6,426 nucleotides of DNA from Phycisphaerales bacterium UBA4658 (GTDB taxonomy: Bacteria > Planctomycetota > Phycisphaerae > Phycisphaerales > UBA1924), in the NCBI GenBank assembly GCA_002405485.1, contig DHLW01000183.1, positions 28,615-35,040 on the forward strand, written 5' to 3'. Below the pieces are notes generated by a model. The model was given only the letters and a program-made list of their open reading frames with translations. It searched no databases and was not told the DNA's origin. The translations under genes were made by a program, and so were the position numbers. Below, piece after piece: positions 1-5,376 of the stretch (positions within the stretch are counted from its first letter, which is position 1; each line of letters starts with the position of its first letter).

Positions 1-230
1 TCCTGCCGCTGCACAAACCGCTCGCTCGCGCCAGAGAAACTGAACCCCACCAGCAGACCCAGCAGCGCAAGGATGGCCCCCTGCACGACACCGATGTGCG
101 GATCGTCGGCCTCTTCGACGCGTCGGCGGCGTTTGCCGAGCCAGATGCCGACGGAGACGGATGCGAACAGAACCGCGATCAGGCCGACAGCAGTCAGTGC
201 CGCGAGGATGGCGACAGGAAGTTCCGGCAT
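1..230 (-). CDS. Bestrophin-like (DUF4239) membrane protein, N-terminal part
   Basis: This is the first 76 residues of a gene that continues past the left edge. The protein starts MPELPVAILAAL and shows a hydrophobic segment at about residues 6-31, a basic cluster (KRRRR, 33-37), and a second hydrophobic segment at about 47-65 with the text GVVQGAILALLGLLVGFSFS followed by GASERFVQRQ. This arrangement, and especially the 'G-x-x-Q-G-A-I-L-A-L-L-G-L-L-x-G-F-S-F' stretch, matches what I know of the DUF4239 / bestrophin-like family, small inner-membrane proteins usually of 200-270 residues with four membrane helices and no settled function. The ATG at 230 is the only plausible start: no upstream in-frame ATG precedes it in the 90-bp gap, and the first hydrophobic segment begins at once. 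No Shine-Dalgarno is visible; a TACCAT hexamer lies 6 nt upstream. The gene lies 90 bp behind the Fn3-like gene on the same strand. Family assignment rests on pattern recognition and only the N-terminus is present. Confidence 0.75.
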   Translation of the reverse strand, partial: MPELPVAILAALTAVGLIAVLFASVSVGIWLGKRRRRVEEADDPHIGVVQGAILALLGLLVGFSFSGASERFVQRQ

Positions 231-236
231 GCCAGG

Positions 237-242
237 ATGGTA
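237..242 (-). promoter_or_regulatory. Possible -10 box of the DUF4239 gene
   Basis: On the minus strand the hexamer TACCAT (4 of 6 matches to TATAAT) ends 6 nt before the ATG at 230. No recognisable -35 hexamer lies 17 bp upstream and there is no Shine-Dalgarno. The spacing would put the transcription start at or next to the ATG, that is, a leaderless mRNA. The same arrangement occurs before the gene at 5307. A single hexamer match is weak evidence, so this is tentative. The rest of the 231-320 gap holds nothing else I can identify. Confidence 0.25.
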
Positions 243-320
243 CTGAACCGCGGCACATCCCGCCCGAACTCTCCCCCGCTCGCTTCCGGTCCTCGTGGCT
301 CGCGCGGATCCTGACCATGC

Positions 321-1040
321 TCAGGCAGCGCGTCGCCTGGCCCGCTGCCGATGAATCGGCGTGGGCATCGCCCGCATGTCTCCATCGCGCAGCGTGGCCG
401 TTGCTCCCGGCAGGTTGACGCTCACCGCCGTGCTCTGGTCGCCGATGCGCGTCCCGCGGCGGGCGCGGACGGTGTAGATGTTCAGCCCGGGGCCGATGTC
501 CGGGTCGCGGAGCATCAGGCCCGCGACCGAGCCGATGACGACGGCGGCGGTTTCGCCAAGGCCCGCCCGCTGCCGCAGGACCTCGAAATAGTTGCCCGAC
601 GACGGCGCTCCGGATTCCCCCGGCGCGGCGGTCCATTCGATCGTGCACGCGCCGTCGCTGCCGACGGTCGCCGACCTGATCGACAGCGCGCCCGGCACGG
701 GGCGAGACGGACCTCTCCCTCGCGGCGGATCGATCTGCGCCCGCGCATACACACTCGTGTCGCCGGTGATCCCCGCAAACGCCTTGATGCTCGCGATCGC
801 ACGCCCACCGCGCGCGTGCAACGCCCGCACCGCCTCACGATACCGAAGCGTCGCGGCCTCGGCCGCGCTGCGCAGCGCAAGGGCCTCTTCATGCGCCGCG
901 CGTGCCGCCGCGAGCTTGGCCTCAAGCTCGACCGTGATCTTCTCCGTCAGCCCAATAGCGGCCGGATCAGCTGCCCACTCGGGCAGATGCACGGCGTAGA
1001 ACTGGATCTGGTCGGCGGGGTTCTTCGGAACGATGGGCAT
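321..1040 (-). CDS. Helical domain plus fibronectin-III-like protein (Planctomycetota/Verrucomicrobiota type)
   Basis: This 239-residue protein has a two-part layout. Residues 1-100 are predicted alpha-helical and Ala/Glu/Arg-rich (MPIVPKNPADQIQFYAVHLPEW, then a long EAKLAAARAAHEEALALRSAAEAATLRYREAVRAL helix, then SIKAFAGITGDTSVYARAQI). A Pro-rich linker (104-116) leads to a beta-rich domain at about 117-210 that reads like a fibronectin type III fold: LSIRSATVGSDGACTIEWTA, then NYFEVLRQ, then LNIYTVRARRG, then DQSTAVSVNL. I recognise this layout from many uncharacterised planctomycete and verrucomicrobial proteins of 200-250 residues. Their function is unknown to me, and I see no signal peptide or catalytic motif. 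The last 15 residues (MPTPIHRQRARRRAA) form a basic tail beyond the point where the Fn3-like domain ends, which may be specific to this copy. The ATG at 1040 fits the family's usual MP(L/I)xP beginning. No clear Shine-Dalgarno is seen. A 21-bp tandem repeat lies 56-160 bp upstream. Confidence 0.8.
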   Translation of the reverse strand: MPIVPKNPADQIQFYAVHLPEWAADPAAIGLTEKITVELEAKLAAARAAHEEALALRSAAEAATLRYREAVRALHARGGRAIASIKAFAGITGDTSVYARAQIDPPRGRGPSRPVPGALSIRSATVGSDGACTIEWTAAPGESGAPSSGNYFEVLRQRAGLGETAAVVIGSVAGLMLRDPDIGPGLNIYTVRARRGTRIGDQSTAVSVNLPGATATLRDGDMRAMPTPIHRQRARRRAA

Positions 1041-1071
1041 GATGCGGACTCAGGTCGGCGGAATCTTCACT

Positions 1072-1099
1072 CCGCTTGAGAGCACAAGCGGATATCCGC
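1072..1099. repeat. Overlapping hairpin and perfect 12-bp palindrome
   Basis: Two palindromes overlap here. CCGCTTG (1072-1078) and CAAGCGG (1085-1091) form a perfect 7-bp stem around a 6-base loop. GCGGATATCCGC (1088-1099) is a perfect 12-bp palindrome. They share 1088-1091, so the single-stranded forms are mutually exclusive. The site lies about 32 bp upstream of the Fn3-like gene start and abuts the 21-bp repeat array. It could be an operator or part of the leader of that gene. No function can be assigned from sequence. Confidence 0.6.
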
Positions 1100-1200
1100 G
1101 CGGAAATCTGGTGGCGATGCACGGAAACGCGGGTGTGATGGCCGACAATGCGGTCTGGATGCGCGGAACGGTCACGCGGATGCGTGGAAATGCCGCGATT
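1096..1200. repeat. Degenerate 21-bp tandem repeat, five copies
   Basis: Five contiguous 21-bp units occupy 1096-1116, 1117-1137, 1138-1158, 1159-1179 and 1180-1200. On the plus strand units 2-5 each begin ATG(C/G)(A/G/C)(C/T)G, and units 1, 2, 4 and 5 share the core (C/T)GGAA; unit 4 reads ATGCGCGGAACG and unit 5 ATGCGTGGAAAT. Because 21 is a multiple of three, the plus strand can be read as a heptapeptide repeat (MHGNAGV, MADNAVW, MRGTVTR, MRGNAAI), which I take as an incidental consequence rather than a gene. Exactly 21 bp is two helical turns, so equivalent bases face the same side of the DNA. The array lies in the intergenic space upstream of the Fn3-like gene. It is not CRISPR: there are no spacers. 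Confidence 0.7.
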
Positions 1201-1215
1201 CCGAGGAGACTCTGC

Positions 1216-1235
1216 GTGCCGAAACGATCCGGCAC
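1216..1235 (-). terminator. Short hairpin directly after the 175-residue ORF
   Basis: On the minus strand the stop codon TAA at 1238-1236 is followed at once by GTGCCG (1235-1230), an 8-base loop and CGGCAC (1221-1216), a perfect 6-bp GC-rich stem. No U-tract follows, so it is not a canonical intrinsic terminator; it might act as a weak terminator or an mRNA 3'-end stabiliser. The position directly behind the stop is the main support. Confidence 0.35.
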
Positions 1236-1763
1236 TTAAGTCTCGAAGATCCAATACACCACTTCGCCGGTCTCCGGGTTGATGGAAACGCCTCCAGCGT
1301 TCCAGCTCGACGGATTCTTGAGGATCGTGTGGCGAAAGCCGCGCGGCAGCGGCGTCTGACGGTCGCGATCGTCGGCGGTGCTCAAGCTGTCGAGCAAGAT
1401 CGCGTAGCTCACATTGGGCGGAGTGATGGCGGAAAGCTCAGCCGTCTTCAGAAGGGCCGCGGCATCTGCCGGGGGCATCACGAAGCGCACCTCGACGTAC
1501 TCGTCCTGCACCGGCATGATGTTGAACCCCGCGCCGGGTGCGTAGATGATCACGTTCGATGCCCCGGGGGGCAACACGCTCGGCAGGCCATACTGCCCCC
1601 AGCCCCGATTCGCAGCAAGCGCGGGGTAATCCGCCGCACCGAACCACCCTTCGAATCGTGCGCTCGACACTTGCACCGCCAACGTGCCGCCAATGACGAC
1701 GACACCGAGCAGGAGCATCGCGATGAGGATGCGGCGACGAGTTCGTTTGCGTTTGCTGGCCAT
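1236..1763 (-). CDS. Membrane-anchored hypothetical protein
   Basis: This 175-residue protein starts with a strongly basic stretch (MASKRKRTRRR), then one hydrophobic segment at about residues 12-32 (ILIAMLLLGVVVIGGTLAV), and a soluble remainder. This is the pattern of a single-pass inner-membrane protein, N-in with the C-terminal part outside, or of an uncleaved signal anchor. No lipobox cysteine is present. The soluble part has short beta-like stretches (NVIIYAPGAGFNIMPVQDEYVEVRFVMP), a helix (ADAAALLKTAEL), and ends GGVSINPETGEVVYWIFET, where 'NPETGEVVYW' resembles a beta-hairpin. I do not recognise the family. The gene begins 36 bp after the thiC stop on the same strand, so it could be cotranscribed with thiC, but nothing in its sequence suggests thiamin metabolism. 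There is a short stem-loop right after its stop. An ATG four bases upstream is out of frame; the start at 1763 best includes the basic N-terminus. Confidence 0.8.
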   Translation of the reverse strand: MASKRKRTRRRILIAMLLLGVVVIGGTLAVQVSSARFEGWFGAADYPALAANRGWGQYGLPSVLPPGASNVIIYAPGAGFNIMPVQDEYVEVRFVMPPADAAALLKTAELSAITPPNVSYAILLDSLSTADDRDRQTPLPRGFRHTILKNPSSWNAGGVSINPETGEVVYWIFET

Positions 1764-1799
1764 GCATGCTTTCAGACGAACATCGCACTCACTGCGTCT

Positions 1800-3806
1800 T
1801 CAAACCACCCGATCCTCCTTAGAGATCCCCAGCGCCGGCCGCACATCAAGCTGCACCACCACCCCGCCCTTATTCGCCACCAGTTCCTTCGCCGTGTCCG
1901 GATCAACATAGTCGCTGTGGCAACTCGCCTTGCCCGCATCCGCGCCCACGGCCTTCTTCGTCTTGCTCGCCAGCTTGTGAATCTCTTCCGGCGAGAGCAC
2001 GCCGCGTTTGGCGAGCACTTCCTGCTGCTCCGGTGTCAGTGCGGCGGACTTCACCGGTGCGCCGACCTTGCCGTTGGCCCCGACGCGCTCAAAGCCCTCG
2101 GCCTTGCCAGAGGCAAACTCCTGGATCTCCTTGCTGATCCGCACGCTGCACCAGTCGTGCCCGCACATGGCGCAGAAGTCGGTGTCGACGTCAAGGTCTT
2201 CGTCGTGATACGCACGGGCGGTGTCGGGGTCGAACGAGAGCTCGAAGTGCTTCTCCCAGTTCAACGCGGCGCGGGCCTTGGTCAGTTCATCATCGCGATC
2301 GCGTGTGCCGGGGATGCCGAGAGCAATATCCGCGGCGTGGGCCGCGATCTTGTACGCGATGCACCCCTGCTTCACATCGTCCTTCTTCGGCAGGCCCAGG
2401 TGCTCCTTCGGCGTGACATAGCAGAGCATCGCCGCACCGTGATAGGCCATCGAGGTGGCCCCAATACAGGAAGTAATGTGGTCGTAGCCGGGGAACATGT
2501 CGGTGACCAGCGGGCCAAGCACATAGAACGGAGCCCCGTGGCAGAGCGTCCGCTGCACCTTCGCGTTCCACTCGATCTGATCAAACGGCACGTGGCCGGG
2601 GCCTTCGATCATCACCTGCACGCCCTTGCGCCAGGCCCGCTCGGTGAGTTCGCCGAGCGTCTCAAGCTCGGCGATCTGCGCGGCGTCGGTTGCATCGGCC
2701 AGCCCGCCGGGGCGCAGTCCATCGCCGATGCTGAACGTCACGTCATACTGCCGGAGGATGTCGCAGATCTCCTCCCAGCGCGTATACATGATGTTCTCCT
2801 GATTGTGCACGAGCATCCACTTCGCAAGCAGCGAGCCGCCGCGGCTGACGATGCCGATGAGCCGGTTCTTCACGTGCTTCAGATGCGCCCGGCGCACGCC
2901 CGCGTGGATCGTGAAATAGTCCACGCCCTGCCTGGCCTGATGGTGCAGCGACGCCTCGATCGTCGGCCAATCGAGGTCTTCGATCTTCTTCCCGATGATC
3001 ATCGAGTAGATCGGCACAGTGCCGATCGGCACGGTCGAAGCGCGGATGATCGCGTCGCGGCACTCATCGAGGTTGCCGCCGGTGGAAAGATCCATCACCG
3101 TGTCGGCCCCCCACTTCTCGGCCCACTTCAGCTTCTCGACCTCTTCGTGCGTGCCTGAAGAGACAGGCGACGCGCCCATGTTGGCGTTCACCTTGGTCAT
3201 GCTGGCGCGGCCGATGCACATCGGATCAAGGTTGTACTTCAGATGGTTGATGTTCGCGGGAATGACCATGCGCCCCGCGGCCACCTCATCCCGCACCGCC
3301 TCGGCCCCCTTGCCGGGAAAGAGCACATCAAAGTGCGGCTCACGCTCAGCAACGCGACGCATCTGCGGCGTGATGATGCCCAGCCGAGCAGACTCAAGCT
3401 GGGTGATCGGCGTGAAGTTGGCGGGGTGCGTGACGGTGATGGTCTCGCCGCGAGCGGTGGTGAAGGAGACGGAGGAAGTGGTCAAGTGGCGGAGAGGCGA
3501 AGAGGTCGAGTGCGACCCATTCCGCGCAGCACCGTTCCCCGCGGCCGCGTCCTCACTTGACCTCTCGACCTCTTGACCTCTCGACCACTTCTCAACCCTC
3601 CACCCTTCGGGCAGAAAGTCCCACGCCGTCTTCTCGCTGGGCGCGGGCATGCCCGGCGTGTCGGGCGAAGAGAACATGAGCGGCCCGCCGACGTCCGGGG
3701 CGTTGGCGAACGAGCCGGGAGTCGTCACCCCCCGTGTCCCACCCGGATTCAGAGCCCCGCGGCGAGGCATGGACAAACGCGTGCTGGAATGCTGGCTCTG
3801 CGACAT
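1800..3806 (-). CDS. thiC: Phosphomethylpyrimidine synthase ThiC
   Basis: ThiC is a radical-SAM enzyme of thiamin biosynthesis: it converts aminoimidazole ribotide to 4-amino-5-hydroxymethyl-2-methylpyrimidine phosphate, with formate and CO as by-products, in the cytoplasm. The 668-residue protein contains the family's motifs in order: NLDPMCIGR and KVNANMGAS (192-213), MDLSTGG (238-244), SRGGS (321-325), DGLRPG (362-367), EGPGHVP (401-407), LGPLVTD (430-436), [12 protein letters not shown] (462-473), and the iron-sulfur cluster motif CX2CX4C (C545, C548, C553; CAMCGHDWC). Two things are unusual. Residues about 73-111 are a low-complexity stretch encoded by a 117-bp inverted-repeat element. 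Beyond the cluster motif there are 115 more residues ([27 protein letters not shown]...[11 protein letters not shown]), longer than I expect for the family. The start at 3806 is supported by a Shine-Dalgarno 9 nt upstream that lies in the TPP riboswitch. TPP should repress it. Confidence 0.97.
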   Translation of the reverse strand: MSQSQHSSTRLSMPRRGALNPGGTRGVTTPGSFANAPDVGGPLMFSSPDTPGMPAPSEKTAWDFLPEGWRVEKWSRGQEVERSSEDAAAGNGAARNGSHSTSSPLRHLTTSSVSFTTARGETITVTHPANFTPITQLESARLGIITPQMRRVAEREPHFDVLFPGKGAEAVRDEVAAGRMVIPANINHLKYNLDPMCIGRASMTKVNANMGASPVSSGTHEEVEKLKWAEKWGADTVMDLSTGGNLDECRDAIIRASTVPIGTVPIYSMIIGKKIEDLDWPTIEASLHHQARQGVDYFTIHAGVRRAHLKHVKNRLIGIVSRGGSLLAKWMLVHNQENIMYTRWEEICDILRQYDVTFSIGDGLRPGGLADATDAAQIAELETLGELTERAWRKGVQVMIEGPGHVPFDQIEWNAKVQRTLCHGAPFYVLGPLVTDMFPGYDHITSCIGATSMAYHGAAMLCYVTPKEHLGLPKKDDVKQGCIAYKIAAHAADIALGIPGTRDRDDELTKARAALNWEKHFELSFDPDTARAYHDEDLDVDTDFCAMCGHDWCSVRISKEIQEFASGKAEGFERVGANGKVGAPVKSAALTPEQQEVLAKRGVLSPEEIHKLASKTKKAVGADAGKASCHSDYVDPDTAKELVANKGGVVVQLDVRPALGISKEDRVV
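3475..3591. repeat. 117-bp inverted-repeat element inserted in frame in thiC
   Basis: The element is bounded by GAAGTGGTC (3475-3483) and its perfect complement GACCACTTC (3583-3591). The two 38-nt arms (3475-3512 and 3554-3591) match at 29 of 38 positions when one is reverse-complemented. Each arm is itself built of 8-bp units: read outward-in, one arm is GAAGTGG, TCGAGAGG, TCAAGAGG, TCGAGAGG, TCAAGTG, and the other GAAGTGG, TCAAGTGG, CGGAGAGG, CGAAGAGG, TCGAGTG. A 41-bp centre (3513-3553) separates them. The length equals 39 codons, so the thiC frame is kept, and no stop occurs in that frame. It encodes a Ser/Gly/Arg-rich stretch ([19 protein letters not shown], then further to LTTS) between WRVE and VSFTTARGE, two segments I expect to be nearly adjacent in other ThiC proteins. 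Insertion is inferred; the inverted repeat itself is directly visible. Confidence 0.8.
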
Positions 3807-3813
3807 GGTCGCG

Positions 3814-3821
3814 TTCCCTCC
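3814..3821 (-). promoter_or_regulatory. Shine-Dalgarno of thiC embedded in the TPP aptamer
   Basis: GGAGGGAA on the minus strand gives a strong ribosome binding site (GGAGGG) 9 nt before the ATG at 3806. The same bases are the conserved AGGGAA segment of the TPP aptamer next to P1, so ribosome binding and TPP-bound folding compete for them. This spacing is the main argument for the start at 3806 rather than the ATG at codon 13. Confidence 0.85.
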
Positions 3822-3880
3822 GCCGGTACAAACCGGATCAGGTTCTACGGGTGCATCTCAGCGGCCCCAACAGTTGGTGG

Positions 3881-3899
3881 CACAGGCGTCCCGCCTGTG
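3881..3899. repeat. Dispersed hairpin (CACAGGCG-TCC-CGCCTGTG) inside riboswitch P3
   Basis: CACAGGCG (3881-3888) and CGCCTGTG (3892-3899) form a perfect 8-bp stem with a 3-base loop. With its flank (GGTGGCACAGGCGTCCCGCC) it is a sequence I recognise as a common dispersed palindrome in planctomycete and verrucomicrobial genomes, where it gives spurious peptides such as HRRDACATN and GGTPVPP; both are readable here. It sits within the loop side of the P3 stem of the TPP riboswitch. Copy number in this genome cannot be seen from one window. Confidence 0.7.
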
Positions 3900-3924
3900 A
3901 GCCGCGCCCCGAGCGAATGCCGCA

Positions 3925-3953
3925 ATCCTAGCGTCGATACTCGGCACAGTCGC
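3925..3953 (-). promoter_or_regulatory. Candidate sigma-70-type promoter of thiC
   Basis: On the minus strand GCGACT (3953-3948; 3 of 6 matches to TTGACA) and TAGGAT (3930-3925; 4 of 6 to TATAAT) are separated by exactly 17 bp. The predicted start point is near 3918, immediately upstream of P1 of the riboswitch, which is where a transcript carrying the aptamer should begin. The position is more convincing than the hexamers. Confidence 0.45.
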
Positions 3954-4050
3954 GGCTCGACACACACGCCCCAGATCGCTCCCGTCCATCCCCCGCCTCT
4001 CTGCAGTTCCCATCCTCCCCGCCCGATCGGCAAAGCCACGGACAGTCTCA

Positions 4051-5307
4051 TCACTCAAGATACCCCGCGACATGCTCCGCCGGCGACTTCTCTTCCCACG
4101 AACCGAACGTGCTGAACGTCCCCCCATCGTGGCTGGTCGTCGGCTGGGCAGCGCGTGCGTAGCCACCGGCCATGTCGACGGTCCAACCCTGCTCCTTGGA
4201 CCAGTGCTCTTCCGTCACCCGGAACCTGAAAAAGTAGTAATCGATCTTCTCTCGCTTCATCAGCCATCGCACCAGCCGAGGCCCGCTCGACGCCGATCTG
4301 GTCTCCTTCGCGAACAGCTCGATCTCGTCCGGCTCGCGGCCGAGTTCGGTGGGATAGCAGAGCCAGTCGACCATGTGACCTTCGGCGAGCAACTGCTGGT
4401 CGAGACACGCCTTTGGAAGCCGGTCGGCCGCACCGATCTTCCGCAACTGATCGAACAGCCAGTATCGATCCCTCGGCGAGCGAGCGATCCACTCCAGCTC
4501 GGCGTCGGGCACCTTGATGCCCCTGTTGAGCAGCGCGACGGCCCGAAAACGACGCAGCCGCGGATCATGCAGATCGGCGCTCTGATGCACCGCCGTCAAG
4601 AGACTCTTCGACTCCAGCCAGCCCGCCAGGTCGAAGATCAGCCCGATGAGGTCGCGACAGTCGGCGTACGGTGATTCATCGCGCCACCCACGCCCCTCAG
4701 ACTTCTGATGAGTACGAGCATGAACAAGCTCCTCCATGAGCACGCCCACGATGCTCCCGTGGTGCTTCTTCGCGACGTCCGCGGGCACCAGATCGCGCTG
4801 ACGAAACTCCAGGAGCATCTGAGAAATCGGAAACACCCGACGCCGATCGCGCATGTGCTCCAGGATTGAGGGAAACAGCACGCCCGCGACCTCCGGGCCT
4901 GCGCTCGCCTCGAACGTCGGCAGGAACCCATGCTCAGGATCCTCCGGAATCTGTGCGAGAACGCGCAGATACGCCTGCGCCCCCTCCCGCGTGTGCGCGA
5001 GCGTGATGATGCTCAGCGCCGCCTGCTTTCCGAGATTCCCAAGACTCGCACTCGCACGATCAACCTCCGGGATCAGCCGTGAAGGGTCCTTGTCCCGTGC
5101 CACGCTCCGGGCGGCGGCCAGCAGCCGCAGCGACGGGTCCTCCAACTCGTTCTTGAAGGTGAACTTCCCAGTCGACGCGCGAATCAGCGTCACGGCGTCA
5201 TCGAGCGACAGCGTGCCGGAGTTTGCCAGCTTTGTAAGCTCCCTCCCCGCTTCGGCTCGTACCTCCTCGGAGCCGCTCCCGATCCGCTCAATGATCTCGC
5301 TCAGCAT
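4051..5307 (-). CDS. Helical HEAT-like protein of unknown function
   Basis: This is a 418-residue soluble protein that I do not recognise by name. Residues 1-300 are mostly helical with repeating hydrophobic spacing (MLSEIIERIGSGSEEVRAEAGRELTKLA, LRLLAAARSVARD, GKQAALSIITLAHT, SQMLLEFRQRD, VALLNRGIKV), the look of HEAT/ARM-type solenoids used for protein binding. The last 60 residues differ, with aromatic beta-like text (IDYYFFRFRVTEEHWSKEQGW, then GGTFSTFGSWEE) and the ending AEHVAGYLE. There is no signal peptide or membrane segment. I chose the ATG at 5307: a longer reading from 5388 adds an Arg-rich 27 residues (MTGRSVLRWRRRALGAE) that overlaps the start of the divergent regulator gene, and the solenoid begins at the MLSEII methionine. 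A TATTCT box lies 6 nt upstream. The gene ends 134 bp before the thiC riboswitch with no obvious terminator. A function is not assigned. Confidence 0.8.
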   Translation of the reverse strand: MLSEIIERIGSGSEEVRAEAGRELTKLANSGTLSLDDAVTLIRASTGKFTFKNELEDPSLRLLAAARSVARDKDPSRLIPEVDRASASLGNLGKQAALSIITLAHTREGAQAYLRVLAQIPEDPEHGFLPTFEASAGPEVAGVLFPSILEHMRDRRRVFPISQMLLEFRQRDLVPADVAKKHHGSIVGVLMEELVHARTHQKSEGRGWRDESPYADCRDLIGLIFDLAGWLESKSLLTAVHQSADLHDPRLRRFRAVALLNRGIKVPDAELEWIARSPRDRYWLFDQLRKIGAADRLPKACLDQQLLAEGHMVDWLCYPTELGREPDEIELFAKETRSASSGPRLVRWLMKREKIDYYFFRFRVTEEHWSKEQGWTVDMAGGYARAAQPTTSHDGGTFSTFGSWEEKSPAEHVAGYLE

Positions 5308-5313
5308 GCGTTC

Positions 5314-5319
5314 AGAATA
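5314..5319 (-). promoter_or_regulatory. Candidate -10 box of the HEAT-like gene
   Basis: TATTCT on the minus strand (4 of 6 matches to TATAAT) ends 6 nt before the ATG at 5307, which would make the mRNA leaderless. There is no Shine-Dalgarno before this ATG. No good -35 hexamer lies at 17 bp. The 79-bp divergent interval 5308-5386 must hold promoters for both genes. Confidence 0.4.
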
Positions 5320-5370
5320 CCAGACCCTGCGGGCCGACTCCGCGCCAAGCGCACGTCGACGCCAGCGCAG

Positions 5371-5376
5371 TACACT
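5371..5376 (+). promoter_or_regulatory. Candidate -10 box of the LuxR-type gene
   Basis: TACACT (4 of 6 matches to TATAAT) ends 10 nt before the ATG at 5387, giving a predicted leader of only a few bases. No Shine-Dalgarno is visible between it and the ATG, and the -35 position is a poor match. Tentative. Confidence 0.35.

Larger units (their letters stand above)
3809..3916 (-). promoter_or_regulatory. TPP riboswitch (thi box) of thiC
   Basis: The minus strand carries the THI-element signature: CTGAGA (3861-3856), ACCCG (3852-3848), GAACCTGATC, a CCGG/CCGG stem, and CGGAGGGAA. Pairings I can place are P1 TCGC (3916-3913) with GCGA (3812-3809), P2 CGGGGC (3911-3906) with the GCACCCG strand ending at 3848, and P3 GCGGC (3905-3901) with GCCGC (3865-3861). 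It binds thiamin pyrophosphate and lowers expression of the gene behind it. P1 ends 2 nt before the thiC ATG and the conserved 3' segment contains the Shine-Dalgarno, so no separate expression platform is needed: ligand-bound folding should hide the ribosome site directly. The P3 arm is enlarged by 35 nt that hold a dispersed hairpin element. Confidence 0.95.

Noticed and set aside
351..1079. Open frame of 242 codons on the plus strand
   Set aside because: It is antisense to the Fn3-like gene, Arg-rich and without recognisable features.
1096..1200. CRISPR array
   Set aside because: The 21-bp units are directly joined and diverged, with no spacers and no cas genes nearby.
1033..1239. Plus-strand frame with heptapeptide repeats (MHGNAGV, MADNAVW, MRGTVTR, MRGNAAI)
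   Set aside because: The repeat follows automatically from the 21-bp DNA unit being a multiple of three. The frame overlaps two neighbouring gene ends, has no ribosome binding site and no other protein-like features.
1329..3158. Open frame of 609 codons on the plus strand
   Set aside because: It lies antisense to thiC and the 175-residue gene. Its protein is rich in His, Arg and Ala with no family features, as expected for the complement of a high-GC gene, whereas the minus strand encodes an unmistakable ThiC.
3573..4115. Plus-strand frame of 180 codons across the riboswitch region
   Set aside because: It runs antisense through the thiC start, the TPP riboswitch and the dispersed palindrome; its Pro/Arg/His-rich sequence contains the known spurious peptide of that palindrome.
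3858..4166. Minus-strand frame ending in AHRRDACATNCWGR
   Set aside because: The peptide is the typical translation of the dispersed palindrome and the frame overlaps the riboswitch and the end of the HEAT-like gene.
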